A stretch of 64,000 bases of DNA from Oryzias latipes (Eukaryota; Chordata; Actinopteri; Beloniformes; Adrianichthyidae), in contig NC_019876.2 of the NCBI RefSeq assembly GCF_002234675.1, forward strand, positions 25,330,250 to 25,394,249, read 5' to 3'. The position numbers and the translations under genes were made by a program. The notes beneath the pieces were generated by a model, which did not search any database, had not been told where the DNA came from, and worked only from the letters and a program-made list of their open reading frames with translations. This document shows, piece by piece, positions 1-11,268 of this stretch (within the stretch, counting starts at the first letter, position 1; each line of letters begins with the position of its first letter).

Positions 1-2118
1 TTCACCCCTTCTTTTTATTGCAGCAGCAGAAATGCTGTCTTTGCTCATCAAACATACTGACTTTGGTAAGCTGACAGTTGCAAATGCTGAATTTTCAATA
101 AGCCAACTAGCCGACGATACAACAATTTTCCTTAATAATCTTCATGACATCCCCAAGATTCTTAAAACGATTGACTTCTTTTCAAAAGCTTCAGGCCTCA
201 AATTGAACCTAAACAAGTGTGAGATCTTACCCATTAAACCATGTACATTATTGAATGTTTATAATATTCCCATTAAATCCACAGTTAAATACCTCGGAAT
301 GCATATAACTAAAAACAAAACAGACTTGGAAAAACTGAATGTTTGGGACAAATTAGAGAAATGTTCGACTCTGCTGAATAACTGGGCACAGAGAGATCTT
401 TCTATTTTTGGTAGAATTCTCCTCACCAAAATTGAAAGCATATCCAGATTCATATATCCCACCTATTCTATAGGTGTCCCTAAACAAGCCATCAAATCTA
501 TTAATCAAGTCAATTTTAACTTCATATGGAAAAGGAAAACACACTATGTTAAACAAGGTACGCTGACTAAAAAATATGAAGATGGAGGTCTTCAAGCCAT
601 AGACTTTAACAGCCTTAATGGCACCTTAAAAATAAACTGGTTAAAATCATTTATTAGGAATCAAAATAGTATTTGGTTCATTGTTCCTAATAAAATATTT
701 TCCAGCCTAGGAGGGATCCAATTTTTACTCAGTTGTGATTTTGATAATAAGAAACTTCCCATCCAACTCTCGTCTTTTCATCAGCAAGTTCTCATGTATT
801 GGAAGCTCATTTATAAACACAATTACAGCCCACACAACACTCCCATATGGAACTGCAGATACATCACTATCAGAAACAAATCCATCTTTGTTCCAACATG
901 GTTTGAAAATGGAATTTGGTCTTTAATGCATCTTCTTAATGACAATGCCACTCTCATGTCTTTTGATGATTTCACAGCTAAATATGGTTCACTAACGAAT
1001 AGAAAAGATTTTGAAAAAATTAAGGCCATTCCTCAAAATGTTGTGAGCTCAGTTTCTGATCTGTTTCATAATGACATCTACAGACATCCTACTGTCCCCA
1101 AGCTTCTGATTAATGGACACAACATAGCAACTGCCAAACTCCCAAACCTTCAAATCAGAGGATATTTTAATGTAACGTCCTTTCCCTACATCTCAAATCC
1201 AAATTATATAACCCAATATTTTAATCATTCAAAAAAGAAACAAATACGAACTAAATATTTAAAACTCCCCATTCCTCCTAAAGCCAAGGAAGTTCACTTT
1301 AAGACCTTTTCAGGTATTTACCCTTCCAAGGAATTATTAAGAAAACGGTTTGGAATTCCTGAAAATTGTTGTTCTTTTTGTCATGTGGAGATTGAAACAA
1401 CTGAGCATCTTTTCTTTGAATGTTTTTATTCTGATGTCTTTTGGAATAGTTTAAATTATTGGCTTTTCCCCAAGATTCCACTTTTAGCAGACTTTTCTAT
1501 TAAGGATATCATTTTTGGGTTTATTTTAGAAAACAAGAACACAGAACTTCTTCTGAATGTTGTAATTATTTTGGGTAAATTCTATATACATAAATGCCGT
1601 TTCCTTAAAATCAAACCATTTTTTTCTACATTTCATAAAGAACTCTGCTCTTTTTTTTCATCTGTAAACTTCATGGAAAACAAACTTGCTATGGAACTTC
1701 AAAGTATCATATGTAAATTACAGCTTCTTGATAGCCCCCTAAGTTAAGATTAATTACAATGTCTATGTAACCCCCCCCCCTTTTTTTTTTTTTTTAATTT
1801 ATTTTTTATTTTAATGTCTTGTATTTATTTTATTTTATTTTTCTGTATTATTGGTAAAAAAAAATTATATTGTCTTTATTCTGGAAAAAAAAAATATCAA
1901 CAGTATTCGAATTTCAGAGAAGCAAAAAGCAATCAGAACATTGTCTGTATGTGATAGATTCAGTATTTTTTCATAGAGTTTAACCCCCTGGCTTATTTCT
2001 ATTTCTACTCGTGTTCCTCTGTATGTTACAGATGTTTATTTGATATATGCTGTTGTGTTTTTTTTTTGATTGCATACCTAAAAGTACTTTCTTGTAAAAT
2101 GGCATAATGTGCAATAAA

Positions 2119-2152
<34 letters not shown>
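1..2152 (+). mobile_element. L1/Tx1-type LINE, 3' portion with poly-A tail
   Basis: The left edge of the window cuts into the reverse transcriptase of a non-LTR retrotransposon. The coding part ends at 1747. It is followed by about 365 bases of AT-rich 3' UTR, a polyadenylation hexamer AATAAA at 2113-2118 and a 28-base A run at 2125-2152, which marks the 3' end of the insertion. A simple poly-A tail fits the L1/Tx1 group rather than the short-repeat tails of L2/CR1. The 5' half lies outside the window, so a target-site duplication cannot be checked. Confidence 0.85.
2..1747 (+). CDS. LINE ORF2 C-terminal part (reverse transcriptase and zinc knuckle)
   Basis: This frame is open from the window edge, so the methionine at 32 is internal and not the true start. 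The first residues match the conserved RT block SPLLF. The catalytic box follows as LADDTTIF (usual form YADD), with both aspartates present. Near the C terminus is a zf-RVT knuckle, CSFC followed by HLFFEC, typical of L1-like ORF2 proteins in fish. The 581 codons seen are uninterrupted, which suggests a fairly young copy. The enzyme would copy its own RNA at a nicked chromosomal target. The endonuclease domain would lie upstream and is not visible. Confidence 0.85.
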   Translation, partial: SPLLFIAAAEMLSLLIKHTDFGKLTVANAEFSISQLADDTTIFLNNLHDIPKILKTIDFFSKASGLKLNLNKCEILPIKPCTLLNVYNIPIKSTVKYLGMHITKNKTDLEKLNVWDKLEKCSTLLNNWAQRDLSIFGRILLTKIESISRFIYPTYSIGVPKQAIKSINQVNFNFIWKRKTHYVKQGTLTKKYEDGGLQAIDFNSLNGTLKINWLKSFIRNQNSIWFIVPNKIFSSLGGIQFLLSCDFDNKKLPIQLSSFHQQVLMYWKLIYKHNYSPHNTPIWNCRYITIRNKSIFVPTWFENGIWSLMHLLNDNATLMSFDDFTAKYGSLTNRKDFEKIKAIPQNVVSSVSDLFHNDIYRHPTVPKLLINGHNIATAKLPNLQIRGYFNVTSFPYISNPNYITQYFNHSKKKQIRTKYLKLPIPPKAKEVHFKTFSGIYPSKELLRKRFGIPENCCSFCHVEIETTEHLFFECFYSDVFWNSLNYWLFPKIPLLADFSIKDIIFGFILENKNTELLLNVVIILGKFYIHKCRFLKIKPFFSTFHKELCSFFSSVNFMENKLAMELQSIICKLQLLDSPLS

Positions 2153-2155
<3 letters not shown>

Positions 2156-2239
2156 CAAAAATCATGTGCACTAGAAATTTCCCAGAATTCTCTACGAAAA
2201 ACCAGTGTGGATCGATGCTCACTCGATCGGCGAATATTG

Positions 2240-2318
2240 CCCAGAATGCACTGCGTTCATACCAGAATGCATTGCGTCTGACCCACAATACACTGCGTGT
2301 GACCCACAATACATTGCG
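2240..2318 (+). promoter_or_regulatory. Four 21-bp repeats resembling ZNF143/SBS2 sites
   Basis: Four near-identical units (2240-2255, 2261-2276, 2282-2297, 2303-2318) follow the pattern CCCANAATRCAYTGCG at an exact 21-bp spacing. They lie immediately upstream of the Myb-like gene's first ATG. The unit resembles the vertebrate ZNF143 (STAF) promoter motif CCCAYAATGCAYTG. A 21-bp period equals two helical turns, so all sites would face the same side. The repeat pattern is seen directly. Promoter function is inferred from motif likeness and position. Confidence 0.5.
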
Positions 2319-2322
2319 TTCG

Positions 2323-3797
2323 ATGGATCCGAAAATGGCGCACGGTGGCGCGAAGAAAATGACTTATAAATGTAAGTATTTAAAGAAGTAGCAAGTATTC
2401 GTAGTCAAATATATTTGTATATATATTATATGACATGTTTAATATGTTATATTCTTCAATCGACATTATTATTTTGAAGCTAATCGATTTCGGTAATGCT
2501 AAAGCTAACGCTAACTAGCGTTGAAGGCTAAAAACAAACACAGAAGCTAGTAGTACATCCAAACAGGATGAGTTCTAACCGCAGTTATTAGCAAGTATCT
2601 GTTGTCAAATATATTTGTATATATAATATATGACATGTTTAATATGTTATATTACTCAATCGACATTATTATTTTGAAGCTAATCGATTTCGGTAATGCT
2701 AAAGCTAACGCTAACTAGCGTTGAAGGCTAAAAACAAACACAGAAGCTAGTAGTACATCCAAACAAGATGAGTTCTACCCGCAGTTATTAGCAAGTATCT
2801 GTTGTCAAATATATTTGTATATATAATATATGACATGTTTAATATGATATATTCCTAAATCGACATTTTTTGAAGCTCATCGATTTCGGTAATGCTAAAG
2901 CTAACGCTAACTAACGTCGAAGGCTAAAACAAACACAGGAGGTAGTAGTACATCCAAAAAGGATGAGTTCTAACCACAGTTATTAGTTATTAACGCGTTT
3001 TTCATTTTTTTTACATATGCAGGGACAGACGAGGATGTGGATAAATTGATCCGCCTGCGGATGGAGAAGGAGAGCCTGTTTTCAGGCAAAAGATTCGCTT
3101 CAGCTGCCGGATGGGAGTAAGATACAGCTCAGATTTCTATTCATTTACCATTAAAGTGTTAATTGTTGTGATTTCTGGTAAAGGTTTTTGTTACCTTGTA
3201 TTTAGAGCAGTGATACAGGAATTGGGGCTGACAGAATTTATTAGTCCAGCCAGAGCTGCAAAAAAATGGGAGAACCTAAAGAAAACATACAAGGTTTGTG
3301 AAGAAATAAAGGCATAGAAATGTCTGTGTAAATTTAATTAAGATATTTTTTCACAAGTGTCCTTTTGGTATTTCAAGGAACTTTTAAGGCCTCCCACCGG
3401 CAGTGGCACTGAGGCAGGGGAAGCTTCAGCAGCATCATGGAAGTGGTTCTCCTTGATGCATGAGGCAATAGGCAACAGGGCATCTGTTAGGCCTCCATGC
3501 CTCATTGCCTCATGCTGGGAGAACCCTTCCACATCCTCTGGGGCATCCTCTGCCTCAGTCCAACAACAGCAGGAGCAGGCAGGGGAAGATGAGGAGGAGG
3601 AGCGGCGGCCGCCGCCAGCTAAGAGGCCACGGCGGGGCAGCCTTTTCCAAATTTTAGAAAAGGCAGAGAGCAGAGAGGAGGAAAGAGCCGCAAGAGAGGA
3701 GGAAAGGGCCAGAAGAGATGAGGAAAGGGCCAGAAGAGAGGAAGAGAGACAAGAAAGACTCTTACTTATTCTAGAAAAGATTGTAGAAAAAATTTAA
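2323..3797 (+). CDS. Harbinger Myb/SANT-like DNA-binding protein, 4 exons
   Basis: Exons 2323-2371, 3023-3116, 3206-3293 and 3378-3797 join in frame across GT/AG introns to give 216 codons. Start alternatives are ATG 2323 and the in-frame ATG 2335. Residues about 14-77 form the SANT/Myb-like fold, with conserved tryptophans and the helix sequence KKWENLKKTYK at the end of exon 3. Exon 4 begins with the family motif PPTGSGTEAGEA and SWKWF. It then has an acidic stretch, a basic nuclear signal (PPPAKRPRRG, about residue 155) and a charged EERAR-repeat coiled coil. In this family the protein carries the transposase into the nucleus and binds element ends. No disabling change was seen. Confidence 0.8.
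2391..2988. repeat. Three tandem copies of a 200-bp unit in the Myb intron
   Basis: Units start at 2391, 2591 and 2791, each beginning GCAAGTAT, with an exact 200-bp period. They are almost identical (a few substitutions; the third copy is slightly shorter). The array fills nearly all of intron 1 of the Harbinger Myb-like gene. The units contain AT-rich palindromic tracts and the repeated word GCTAACGCTAACT. Confidence 0.9.
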
Positions 3798-3974
3798 TGT
3801 TGTTTTGTATTGTTCCAATATGTTTAATAAATTCATGAACAGAAATGAATTATTAACAAGTATTATTTAAACCTGAGCCATTTTTAACAATCTCAAAAAC
3901 ATCAACAATCTCCTAAACATCCAAGGTAACTATTTACAATTTCATCTTATATTTAAGCCCTTTTTTTATACATC

Positions 3975-5507
3975 TTAACAATAATCATGTTCTTCTAGAG
4001 CCATTTGTGGCCCAGTTGGAGCTGACAGGAAACCAGAGATTTGGCCTCGCAGACGGATTCCACTCTGCTCGTCCTGCTGGTTCCTGGCGTTGTCCTGCTG
4101 TGGCTCAACTGTGGGCTCCAACCAGTCCCCTTCACTGATGCACATATTGTGCAGGATGGCGCTGCAGGCAATGATTTTGACGGCAAATTTTGATTTAACT
4201 TCCAACGCCCCCAGAAATATGGCTCTCCACCTCGTCTTCATCATTCCAAAGGCTCTTTCCACCACAGAGCGTGCCTTGGCGTGGTGCCGGTTGTATCGGG
4301 CCTCAACTGCATTTCTTAGGGGTTCCCTGTAGGGTGTCAGCAGCGTGATGGGTTGCGCAATGCAGGGATACCCACCATCACCTAAAAGGATGTATCCTTC
4401 AGGTGGGTATGTTTTATTGGTGTAAATTGGGCTGTTGCGCAGAACCCGTGAATCACGGACCGATCCAGGATAACCAACAAAGATGTCTAAAAATTTGGCA
4501 TTCGAGTCGCAAACAGCCTGCATCTGAATTGAATAAAAAAGCTTCCTGTTAAAATAAGAAGCTGGATCTTCTTTTGGAGCCTTGATTCTTATGTGGCAGC
4601 CATCAATGCTCCCCACGACCTTTTGGAAAGCAGCAGACCCAGCGAGCTGCTCAAATCCAGAGGCGACTAATGGCAGTTCAGCCCTACTGGGAAGCCGGAT
4701 GACCCTGCGCATCAGCTGGAGGATGCGATCTGCCGTCCTGTGGACAATGTCACTTACAGTGGACCGTGGCATATCAAAGGCCCTGGCTACCACACGGTAA
4801 GATGTGCCACAGCCCAGCCAGAAAAGGAACACCAGGACCTCAGTCTCCTGTGCCCACCCCTGATTGTGAGGAACCCGAAGCTGCTCCACCAGATGATTGA
4901 TGGTCCTGCGGGTCAACCGGAAATCCTGTCTTGTGTCAGACTGACCATCAGCGTAGTTGGCCAGGACGGGCACCTTTATGTTGGGAAGGCAGTAGATACA
5001 CGGAAGACCCTGTAAAATAGAACATTATTTAATTTTTTAAATTAAATCTCAGTTTTTGAATGTTTCTATTTATTCTGATATCTTAAATTTTGTTTATAAA
5101 GTGTTTTTGAATGCTGGAAAATCTCAAGTTTTTTGGCTGGGTTTTTGGGTTTTCATATTAATTTTTGTATAAAACAAGTGTGCTGTAAATCTTTTTTCTA
5201 AATAAACTGCTATAGAATACTTTGTGTTGAAGGCTAATATGGTTTGACTCTGGAAAAAAAACATAACTTTCTCTGTAGATGGTATACCCCCAAATGCTAA
5301 AGTTTAACTCACCAGTTGTTCATGTCTGGCTAGGGCTGCCAGAGGAACTCTTGTGAATATGAGACGTCTGCTTCTCCTTGCCGATGTGAGACGCCTGGTT
5401 CTCCTCCGTGCCACCTTATGTAGCAGATAAGCTCGTTTTTGGACTGATCTTACAAAAAACAATCGAATTATTGCCAACATGAAAACGGCTAGATTGATAT
5501 TCGCCAT
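3975..5507 (-). CDS. Harbinger transposase (HARBI1-like DDE nuclease), 2 exons
   Basis: Exon 1 is 5507-5313 (donor GTGAGT) and exon 2 is 5009-3975 (acceptor TTACAG). They join in phase 0 to give 409 codons. A GTG codon at 4973 is internal and not a start. Exon 1 encodes a basic arginine-rich leader. Exon 2 has a helix-turn-helix region (RSTVSDIVHR) and the DDE_Tnp_4 catalytic core: D about 201 in GSIDGCH, D about 276 in LLGDGGYP, E about 316 in VVERAFG. The length is somewhat above the roughly 350 residues of HARBI1 because of the long leader. An upstream in-frame region to 5588 could extend the N terminus. All three catalytic residues are present and no stop interrupts the frame, so the enzyme may be functional. 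Confidence 0.82.
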
Positions 5508-5876
5508 TTTCAGAAAGTGGAACAGAAAGAAATGCCTCCTCGCACGAGACAGTAAAGGGTTTAGCGGCGCGAAAATAAATATAAACATTGCCGTGGACTT
5601 CTAAACTTGCCGCTTTATTTCTGAACAAATACATTAAATCCACACCAATGTGTTTGTAATTTTATTATTTATAAATCAGTCCAATTTTACATCATCAGAA
5701 CACAGCAGATTCATAAATAGTCTTCGTAAAATGTTTATATATATTTTTGCTTTTACTTTGGAAAATAGGTTAAATAGTAGTTTGCCTCCAGACCAGGTGG
5801 TGGCGGTAATGCGCCACTTTGTTTTCGTGCCAAGCGCCATATGAAAACACCCGAAAGAGAAAAGTAGTGAGCACGG

Positions 5877-5978
5877 GTGTCCGAATTGCTATTAAAATTC
5901 AGAGAACTATAGAGAACTATATAGTGCCGCACTATATAGGGTTTTAGTAGTTAGGGGTTAGGGCGGTAATTCGGACAC
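5877..5978. repeat. 102-bp palindromic element with GTGTCCGAATT ends
   Basis: GTGTCCGAATT at 5877-5887 is answered by AATTCGGACAC at 5968-5978. Inside is a second palindrome, CTATATAGTGCCGCACTATATAG. Size and structure fit a small MITE or a transposon end. No clear target duplication was found. Confidence 0.5.
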
Positions 5979-7469
5979 AGGGACAGTCTGTGTTCAGTTT
6001 GTGAGGAAGTTGTTAATCCAATTGCATGTGAGGAGTGGGAGGCCAAGAGTGAGCAGATTATCGCAGAGTATGTCCGGGATTATTGTGTTGAAAGCGGAAC
6101 TGTAATCCAGATAATCCACATTATTTTTTTAAGTTATATTTACCAATTTATCAACGTTGTTTTTAAAAGGAAACAATATATGTTTGAATTACTTAAATTA
6201 AGTAGGCAGAACCGAAAAATGTGATAAAATGATTAAAATAAACTAAAAACATATTTTAAGCATTTACTAGAGGTCAGAATCACTTTTTTCATGTCATATT
6301 GAGATAAAATCATCTAATAAAGTCAAATATTTGCACAGTAATCCGTTTGTTAACAGTGAAGGGCAAAAGATGGTCATCTAATCATCCTACCGCTGTCAGA
6401 CTCTGAGTCAAGTGGTTCTGGTTCTGCTGATGGTTCACAAAAATGTTCTGCTGGGTCATATCATTAATTAGATAAGAAGTAATGAGATTTATACATTTAA
6501 ACAATAAAGGTGTTGTGTGGGTATACCCCCGCATTTCCCCTATGAAATTAGCTAGTTGCATCCCCGATCTGTGTCATCAGTGGAATAAAGATGTTCAGTT
6601 GTTTAATAGAGCAGAAATGTTTTAGAAACATTAATTGTGTAAATCTGATCAAAACCACGAACCATTGCATCAAAAGCGACACATCTCTGTGTCTTTGCAT
6701 CTGCAGGTGGACATGCGGCGTCGACCCCATTCTGAGCCCTGATGATCAGATTCTTGACCCATCTACTCGCCGCGGTGCGCCTGCTGGAACCTCCAGATTT
6801 ACACCTGAAGGGGGACATCTACAATAGCAGTTGTTATGCAGAAGCCTCCATGCTGCTGGGACGGACATGTGGGACGGAGGTTGGGCCTTGAAGCCTGCTC
6901 GTGTTCGGCGCTGCTTCACCAGGACTTTTACAGAAGAATGGCCCGGTTCTAGAGGAGCTGTCAGTCAAACGGCAAAGCTCTGGAGGATTTACCGGAGATC
7001 CAGTTTCTGAAACTTGACAGTTGGAATCTGCTCCTGGAATGCTCTGATGGGTTTTCTGGAACGCTTTCAGGATGTTCTGCTGGACGTTTGGTGGCACCGC
7101 TCTCCTCTTTCCCCACTGTAGTCATATGCCAAAGGGTCACAGTATTATGACAGCATTATTTCAATGACAGGGCGCACAGACATCCCTAATCAAACCCCCT
7201 TTTTTTTTAACTCCTAGCACTTAAAGAGAAGTTGGGACTTATACTGAGAAGAAAACAAAATAAAAAAACTCACTGTCAGAGTCTTTTCTCAGAGCATCAG
7301 TTATAAAAGAGAAACTGTCAAACAGTGAACTCCTGCAGCACTTTAGTCATGAGTTTATTCTCATTTCCTCTCTCTTCATTTTCTCAAACAAATAATATAT
7401 TCTCCAGTATATTGATGGAACCCTTCAGGCTCTGGGTGACACCAGAAAATCTTGAAGCAATGCGTGTTT
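5979..7469. other. Non-coding stretch, little recognised
   Basis: An AT-rich interval with no supported gene. The frame 5970-6224 (+) is open for 84 codons and begins with a Cys/acidic segment (CSVCEEVVNPIACEEWEAK) that looks exon-like, but no family is recognised. Around 6700-7100 is a GC-richer block open in several frames with no recognisable motif. Confidence 0.4.
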
Positions 7470-7724
7470 CTACATCCGTGGTGGATTTATTCTCTCTTTG
7501 TCAAAGTAAAAAAAAATAAAAACGAGTGTACCAAGAATGGAGCCTTGAGGAGCTCCGTTGGCACATGTGAAGCTCTGCATTTGATGGCTGAATCTGATGG
7601 TCTGTTTAACCCTGGAAACTGCACAAGCATAAAGACTGAAGAACTTGACCATAAAAGGTGAAAACCTTTTACAACTGCTATTGAGGTGGTTTCTCATGTG
7701 TGAGACGGATGAAGGCGTGGCCAA
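7470..7724 (-). pseudogene. LINE reverse-transcriptase remnant
   Basis: The minus strand encodes CANGAPQGSILGTLVF, a clear version of the RT block GVPQGSVLGPLLF shared by L2/CR1/Rex-type LINEs. The frame decays on both sides and no catalytic ADD box follows. It is a short dead fragment. Confidence 0.6.
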
Positions 7725-9682
7725 AAGAACTCACGCTGTCCCTCTCCTGCCTCCCCTTCCCTCCTTCTTTGCTGTTTGACACTGTCTGTGTTTGTATGTG
7801 ACATACACCTTACAGTCTTTGATTGTTTGATACCCAAGATATACTTTAAATATAACAAAAAAATCACAACACAAAAAAACACAACAACGTTCAAATCTGG
7901 GATTTTATGCTTTCATTGATACAATTACATGGATTTATTATGAAATAAAAGGGTATTTTTCTTGGAAATGTGGATTTGTTGTAATTTATCTACTCAAAGC
8001 CTTTGTTATGTGCACCTGAACGGGGGATAAATGATGGAGGCATGCAGGTGGGACTGAGGCTTAAAGCATTTTATTTTTACTCATAAAAAGACATTTGTAA
8101 GTAAAACCCATTTCTTTAACACTTTTGTTTAGAAACTGTTTGCTAACAAAATGGTTTATATGTTGAATAAGCAACAAAGACTAAAGCGTTTTGTTTTTTT
8201 TGCTTCGCATGCGTGGAAATGTGCAGTATTTCAAATTCAAATCCATTTGGTTTGGTGTGGTTTTTGCATCGTCAGCAGCCAAAGCTAACCCTTTTGCAGG
8301 TAAACTAGCATGTTTATGGATTGAGTTGTTCGACATTGGAGCCTGAGAAGCAGACTGAATTTTCTGCGTAACAAGCTTGTAATTATCTGATGAACAGATG
8401 GTATTGCCTCCAGCAGGATGTCAAAGAGTCAACGTTTGGAACACCAACAGACAGGAAGGACAGTCAACGTCTGTGATCAGGTGTTTCCTTTGAATCTCAG
8501 ATTAATAATCTTTGTCTTAATGCTGCTCAGCTTTGAGTCAGAACTGAGATTCAAGGTGTAAGCGCACCCGCCTCACTCGGTTTGCAGTGCGACGTTCAAA
8601 CTGAACACAATTAAAATAAAAAAATAAAAACAACAATAACATTAGAAGAACTTTTTCCTATTGTCTCCATGAAAATCAGAAAAACTGAAAGTTTAGAACA
8701 ACAACGATCAGATTCTCATCTGTGTTGGTTTTGGACTCCACCCACTGATGACATCATCAACACGTCATGGGCCAAAGCTGAGCTCCTGATAGTTTGATGT
8801 GGAGCCAAACTTTGCCAAAGTTTAGACGTTAGGCCTTGTCAAGGTTATTTCTGAAAACAATAGACAATATCAAAAAACAGACGCCAAGAACTCAGTACAA
8901 TTTCCCGCCAGGAGAGCTGGAAACAGACAACCAACAGCTCCAAGGACGTCTGTCTGACCTCGCATCTTTATTCATAGTTGGGTCACCCTGTCACCACGCA
9001 AACTCCTATCGTTGGTAATAACATGTAAAAAACATGTCACGAGTAAAAAAAACAAATAAACACAGTCCGACACATCTACACGTTAGTCACATTGGTGCAT
9101 TCACAATAAGACTCAACCAAACGGTGTACCTCTCTAAATCACTTCAACATCAGTAAGAACAACCAGAAAAAAAATCCATATTTAAGGCACTTCAAGTTTT
9201 TTAAAGAAAAATGAAGGCCTTAACGTGCGCCTTGTTGAGCGGACAACCCTCACTTGGAAACAGGATGCCCCTGACGCGCGAATCGAGTTCGGTGTCGTCC
9301 TTTTTCAACTGTTCCTCCTCTTCATCATCCTCACCACCGGAGTCTACCCAACACCAACATTCTGTGCCGTCTGGCTACGCTCTCTACATCCACGGCTTTG
9401 CTGTCACTCATCTTTTTCCTCCTCCAAGTCCTTCACTCCTGCCTTTCTACAATCAATTCTTCCTCCTCTCCTTCTTCCACCATCAGTCCTCCAATTTCTA
9501 CCCTGCAGGTCAGGTGGTTGTTGTTGAACCAGGCCAGGACACATCTGGTGTGATCGGCATGATTGATTGGTCCTCATGTTTGCCAGATATGTATTTCAGT
9601 TTGCTGAGTCCTGCTTTTCCTTGGTAACTTCTGCAAATATTCAATGTAAGTAAATTCTGAATATTCTATAAAAGCTAGTTGA
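7725..9682. other. Non-coding stretch, nothing firm
   Basis: No gene or RNA is supported. A 138-codon frame at 9211-9627 (+) is rich in serine and proline with no family likeness. The remaining sequence is AT-rich and unstructured. Confidence 0.4.
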
Positions 9683-9686
9683 TTAA

Positions 9687-9881
9687 CCCTTGTGCCATCT
9701 TAGATGACCCCACCCTTCCATTGACGTGTTCTCCCTACCATGACAAAGGTGGAAAGATTTCATGTAATCCATGGACACCAGTGAAGATCACAAATCATTG
9801 AAGAAAAAAGGTTCAGAGCACTGTCTAGTGGGTCTAGATGACCCAACTCCCAATGTTAAAGTGCCTAGGATAGCACAAGGG
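9687..9881. mobile_element. 195-bp piggyBac-like MITE at TTAA
   Basis: The terminal inverted repeat CCCTTGTGCCATCTTAG (left) matches the reverse complement of the right end, CCCTTGTGCTATCCTAG. The left flank is TTAA (9683-9686) and the right flank TTAC (9882-9885), a one-base decay of TTAA. TTAA targeting and a CCC-starting end are the piggyBac signature. There is no coding capacity. Confidence 0.75.
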
Positions 9882-9917
9882 TTACGGGATGGCGGGGCCA
9901 ATAAAGGGTTATCTTAG

Positions 9918-10568
9918 ACTGTGTCCGGATTGTGTCACTATTCTCTACCACTAAAAACCATTTGGTGCAGGAAAAACCAGTGGGCTGGATTGTAACGCAA
10001 TATGGACCCACTACTTCTTTTTTCTTCAATAGCAAAAATACAAACTTTTACAAAGACTGTTAATTAGTCCACTGTGTTATGATGATGAAATAGTTTTTTT
10101 TTTTGAATGACAAATAGTTCAAACGCAGTGCATTGTTGTCTATATTAGCCAATCCAGTGAGCATCTGTGCACACTGGACACCCCAAAACAAAGATGAACG
10201 CCCATTGGCTGTACGAGAGAACTGGACTGAGCCAGTGTGATGTCACCCATAGAAAACAGCCATCTACCGCCTCCAGCAAAATGATGCCGCCATTTTCCCC
10301 AATTCAGACGCCGCCGTCAGTAAACAGTTATTGGTCCGAGTGACATTTCTATGGCAACCACTCTCTGCAAGCTTGTTGGAAGTCTACACCTCTGCCCCTG
10401 AAAGCGGTCTCAGGAGAATCTGTCAATCAAAGGTTTCAAATGGACTGTTTCAAAGCGGGCACCAAAGGATTTATTGAGGTATCAACACCAGAGGGGGAGG
10501 GGCCACTCAATCAAGTTCTCATGTACAGTCAATGCAAACGCCCGATATGGTGAAGGAATTCGGATGCG
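9918..10568. mobile_element. Probable 650-bp MITE with GTGTCCGGATT-type ends
   Basis: The left end, GTGTCCGGATT, is loosely inverted at the right end, AATTCGGATGCGA. It resembles the end of the 102-bp palindrome at 5877. The interior has mixed composition and no long frame. Boundaries are approximate. Confidence 0.35.
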
Positions 10569-11032
10569 ATGCTAGATTCCAACCAGTTGACCTGTAACTT
10601 GCATTTTAGCTTGAATATAAATTAAATTCCTTCTAGTGCGTTTAAAACATCACACCTTTTCTTTTCTCCATTTTCTTTTCTAGGATTTCTGAACGTGACC
10701 CATTAAAACTAGAGTGAGTTCATCAACAATAAAGCAGGTATCATTCCAAAATAATTTGCTCCAACTTTTGAAGCATGAATCTGGTGTATAAAGCGCTTTT
10801 TACTTCACAGCTTTTGTACAACATCTGCATCTAACGGTCACCTCATTCTCTTTGTCCAAAATTAGGATTACATGAGCAAGAATGACAATTACATTTTCTT
10901 TAAACAAGCTACTTTTCTCATTAGTTTTGTCTTTAAAATTGTTTGGGTAAAATGTTAATATTGACGTTTATGGAACATCTTGAAATCTAATGCAGAGTTT
11001 TTCAGCTGTTCATTCTTTCCTTCACACTGCAG

Positions 11033-11268
11033 TCATCTCCTCTGTGCAGCCTCCAGATCCAGAACCATCAGGATCGTCTCGGTTCTTCTCGTGTTCTCCG
11101 TCTGGTTTTCTGTCGGTCTAAAAGACAACAATTCACCGTCACTATAAAAAAACTTCTGGTCCTGTATTTGTGTGTTCAGTACCGTGGCGTAGAAGCAGGT
11201 GACGAGGATCATCGCCATCAAACCCACCGAGACGACACACCAACGGATCATCAAACCGACAACAGAGA
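11033..11268 (-). CDS. SRCR receptor exon 11: transmembrane helix and tail
   Basis: After a CTGTTTCAG acceptor (phase 1) the frame gives [20 protein letters not shown], a single hydrophobic helix, followed by a polar tail of about 50 residues ending LEAAQRR. One tail tyrosine (FFYSDGELL) does not fit the ITIM consensus. No AATAAA was found within about 400 bases downstream. Confidence 0.7.

Larger units (their letters stand above)
2153..5870. mobile_element. PIF/Harbinger DNA transposon 1 (two-gene, apparently intact)
   Basis: Two convergent genes typical of animal Harbinger elements sit here: a spliced Myb/SANT-like DNA-binding protein on the plus strand (2323-3797) and a spliced DDE transposase on the minus strand (3975-5507). 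Neither reading frame has a stop or frameshift. The left limit is set by the LINE poly-A tail and the right limit by the loss of recognisable structure near 5870. I could not identify convincing terminal inverted repeats or a 3-bp duplication, so both ends are approximate. Confidence 0.75.

Noticed and set aside
3975-4973. Transposase starting at a GTG
   Set aside because: The frame continues upstream to a clear acceptor and joins an upstream exon in phase. A nuclear gene would not start at GTG.
9211-9627. 138-codon plus-strand frame
   Set aside because: Low-complexity serine/proline content, overlapping open frames, no recognised motif.
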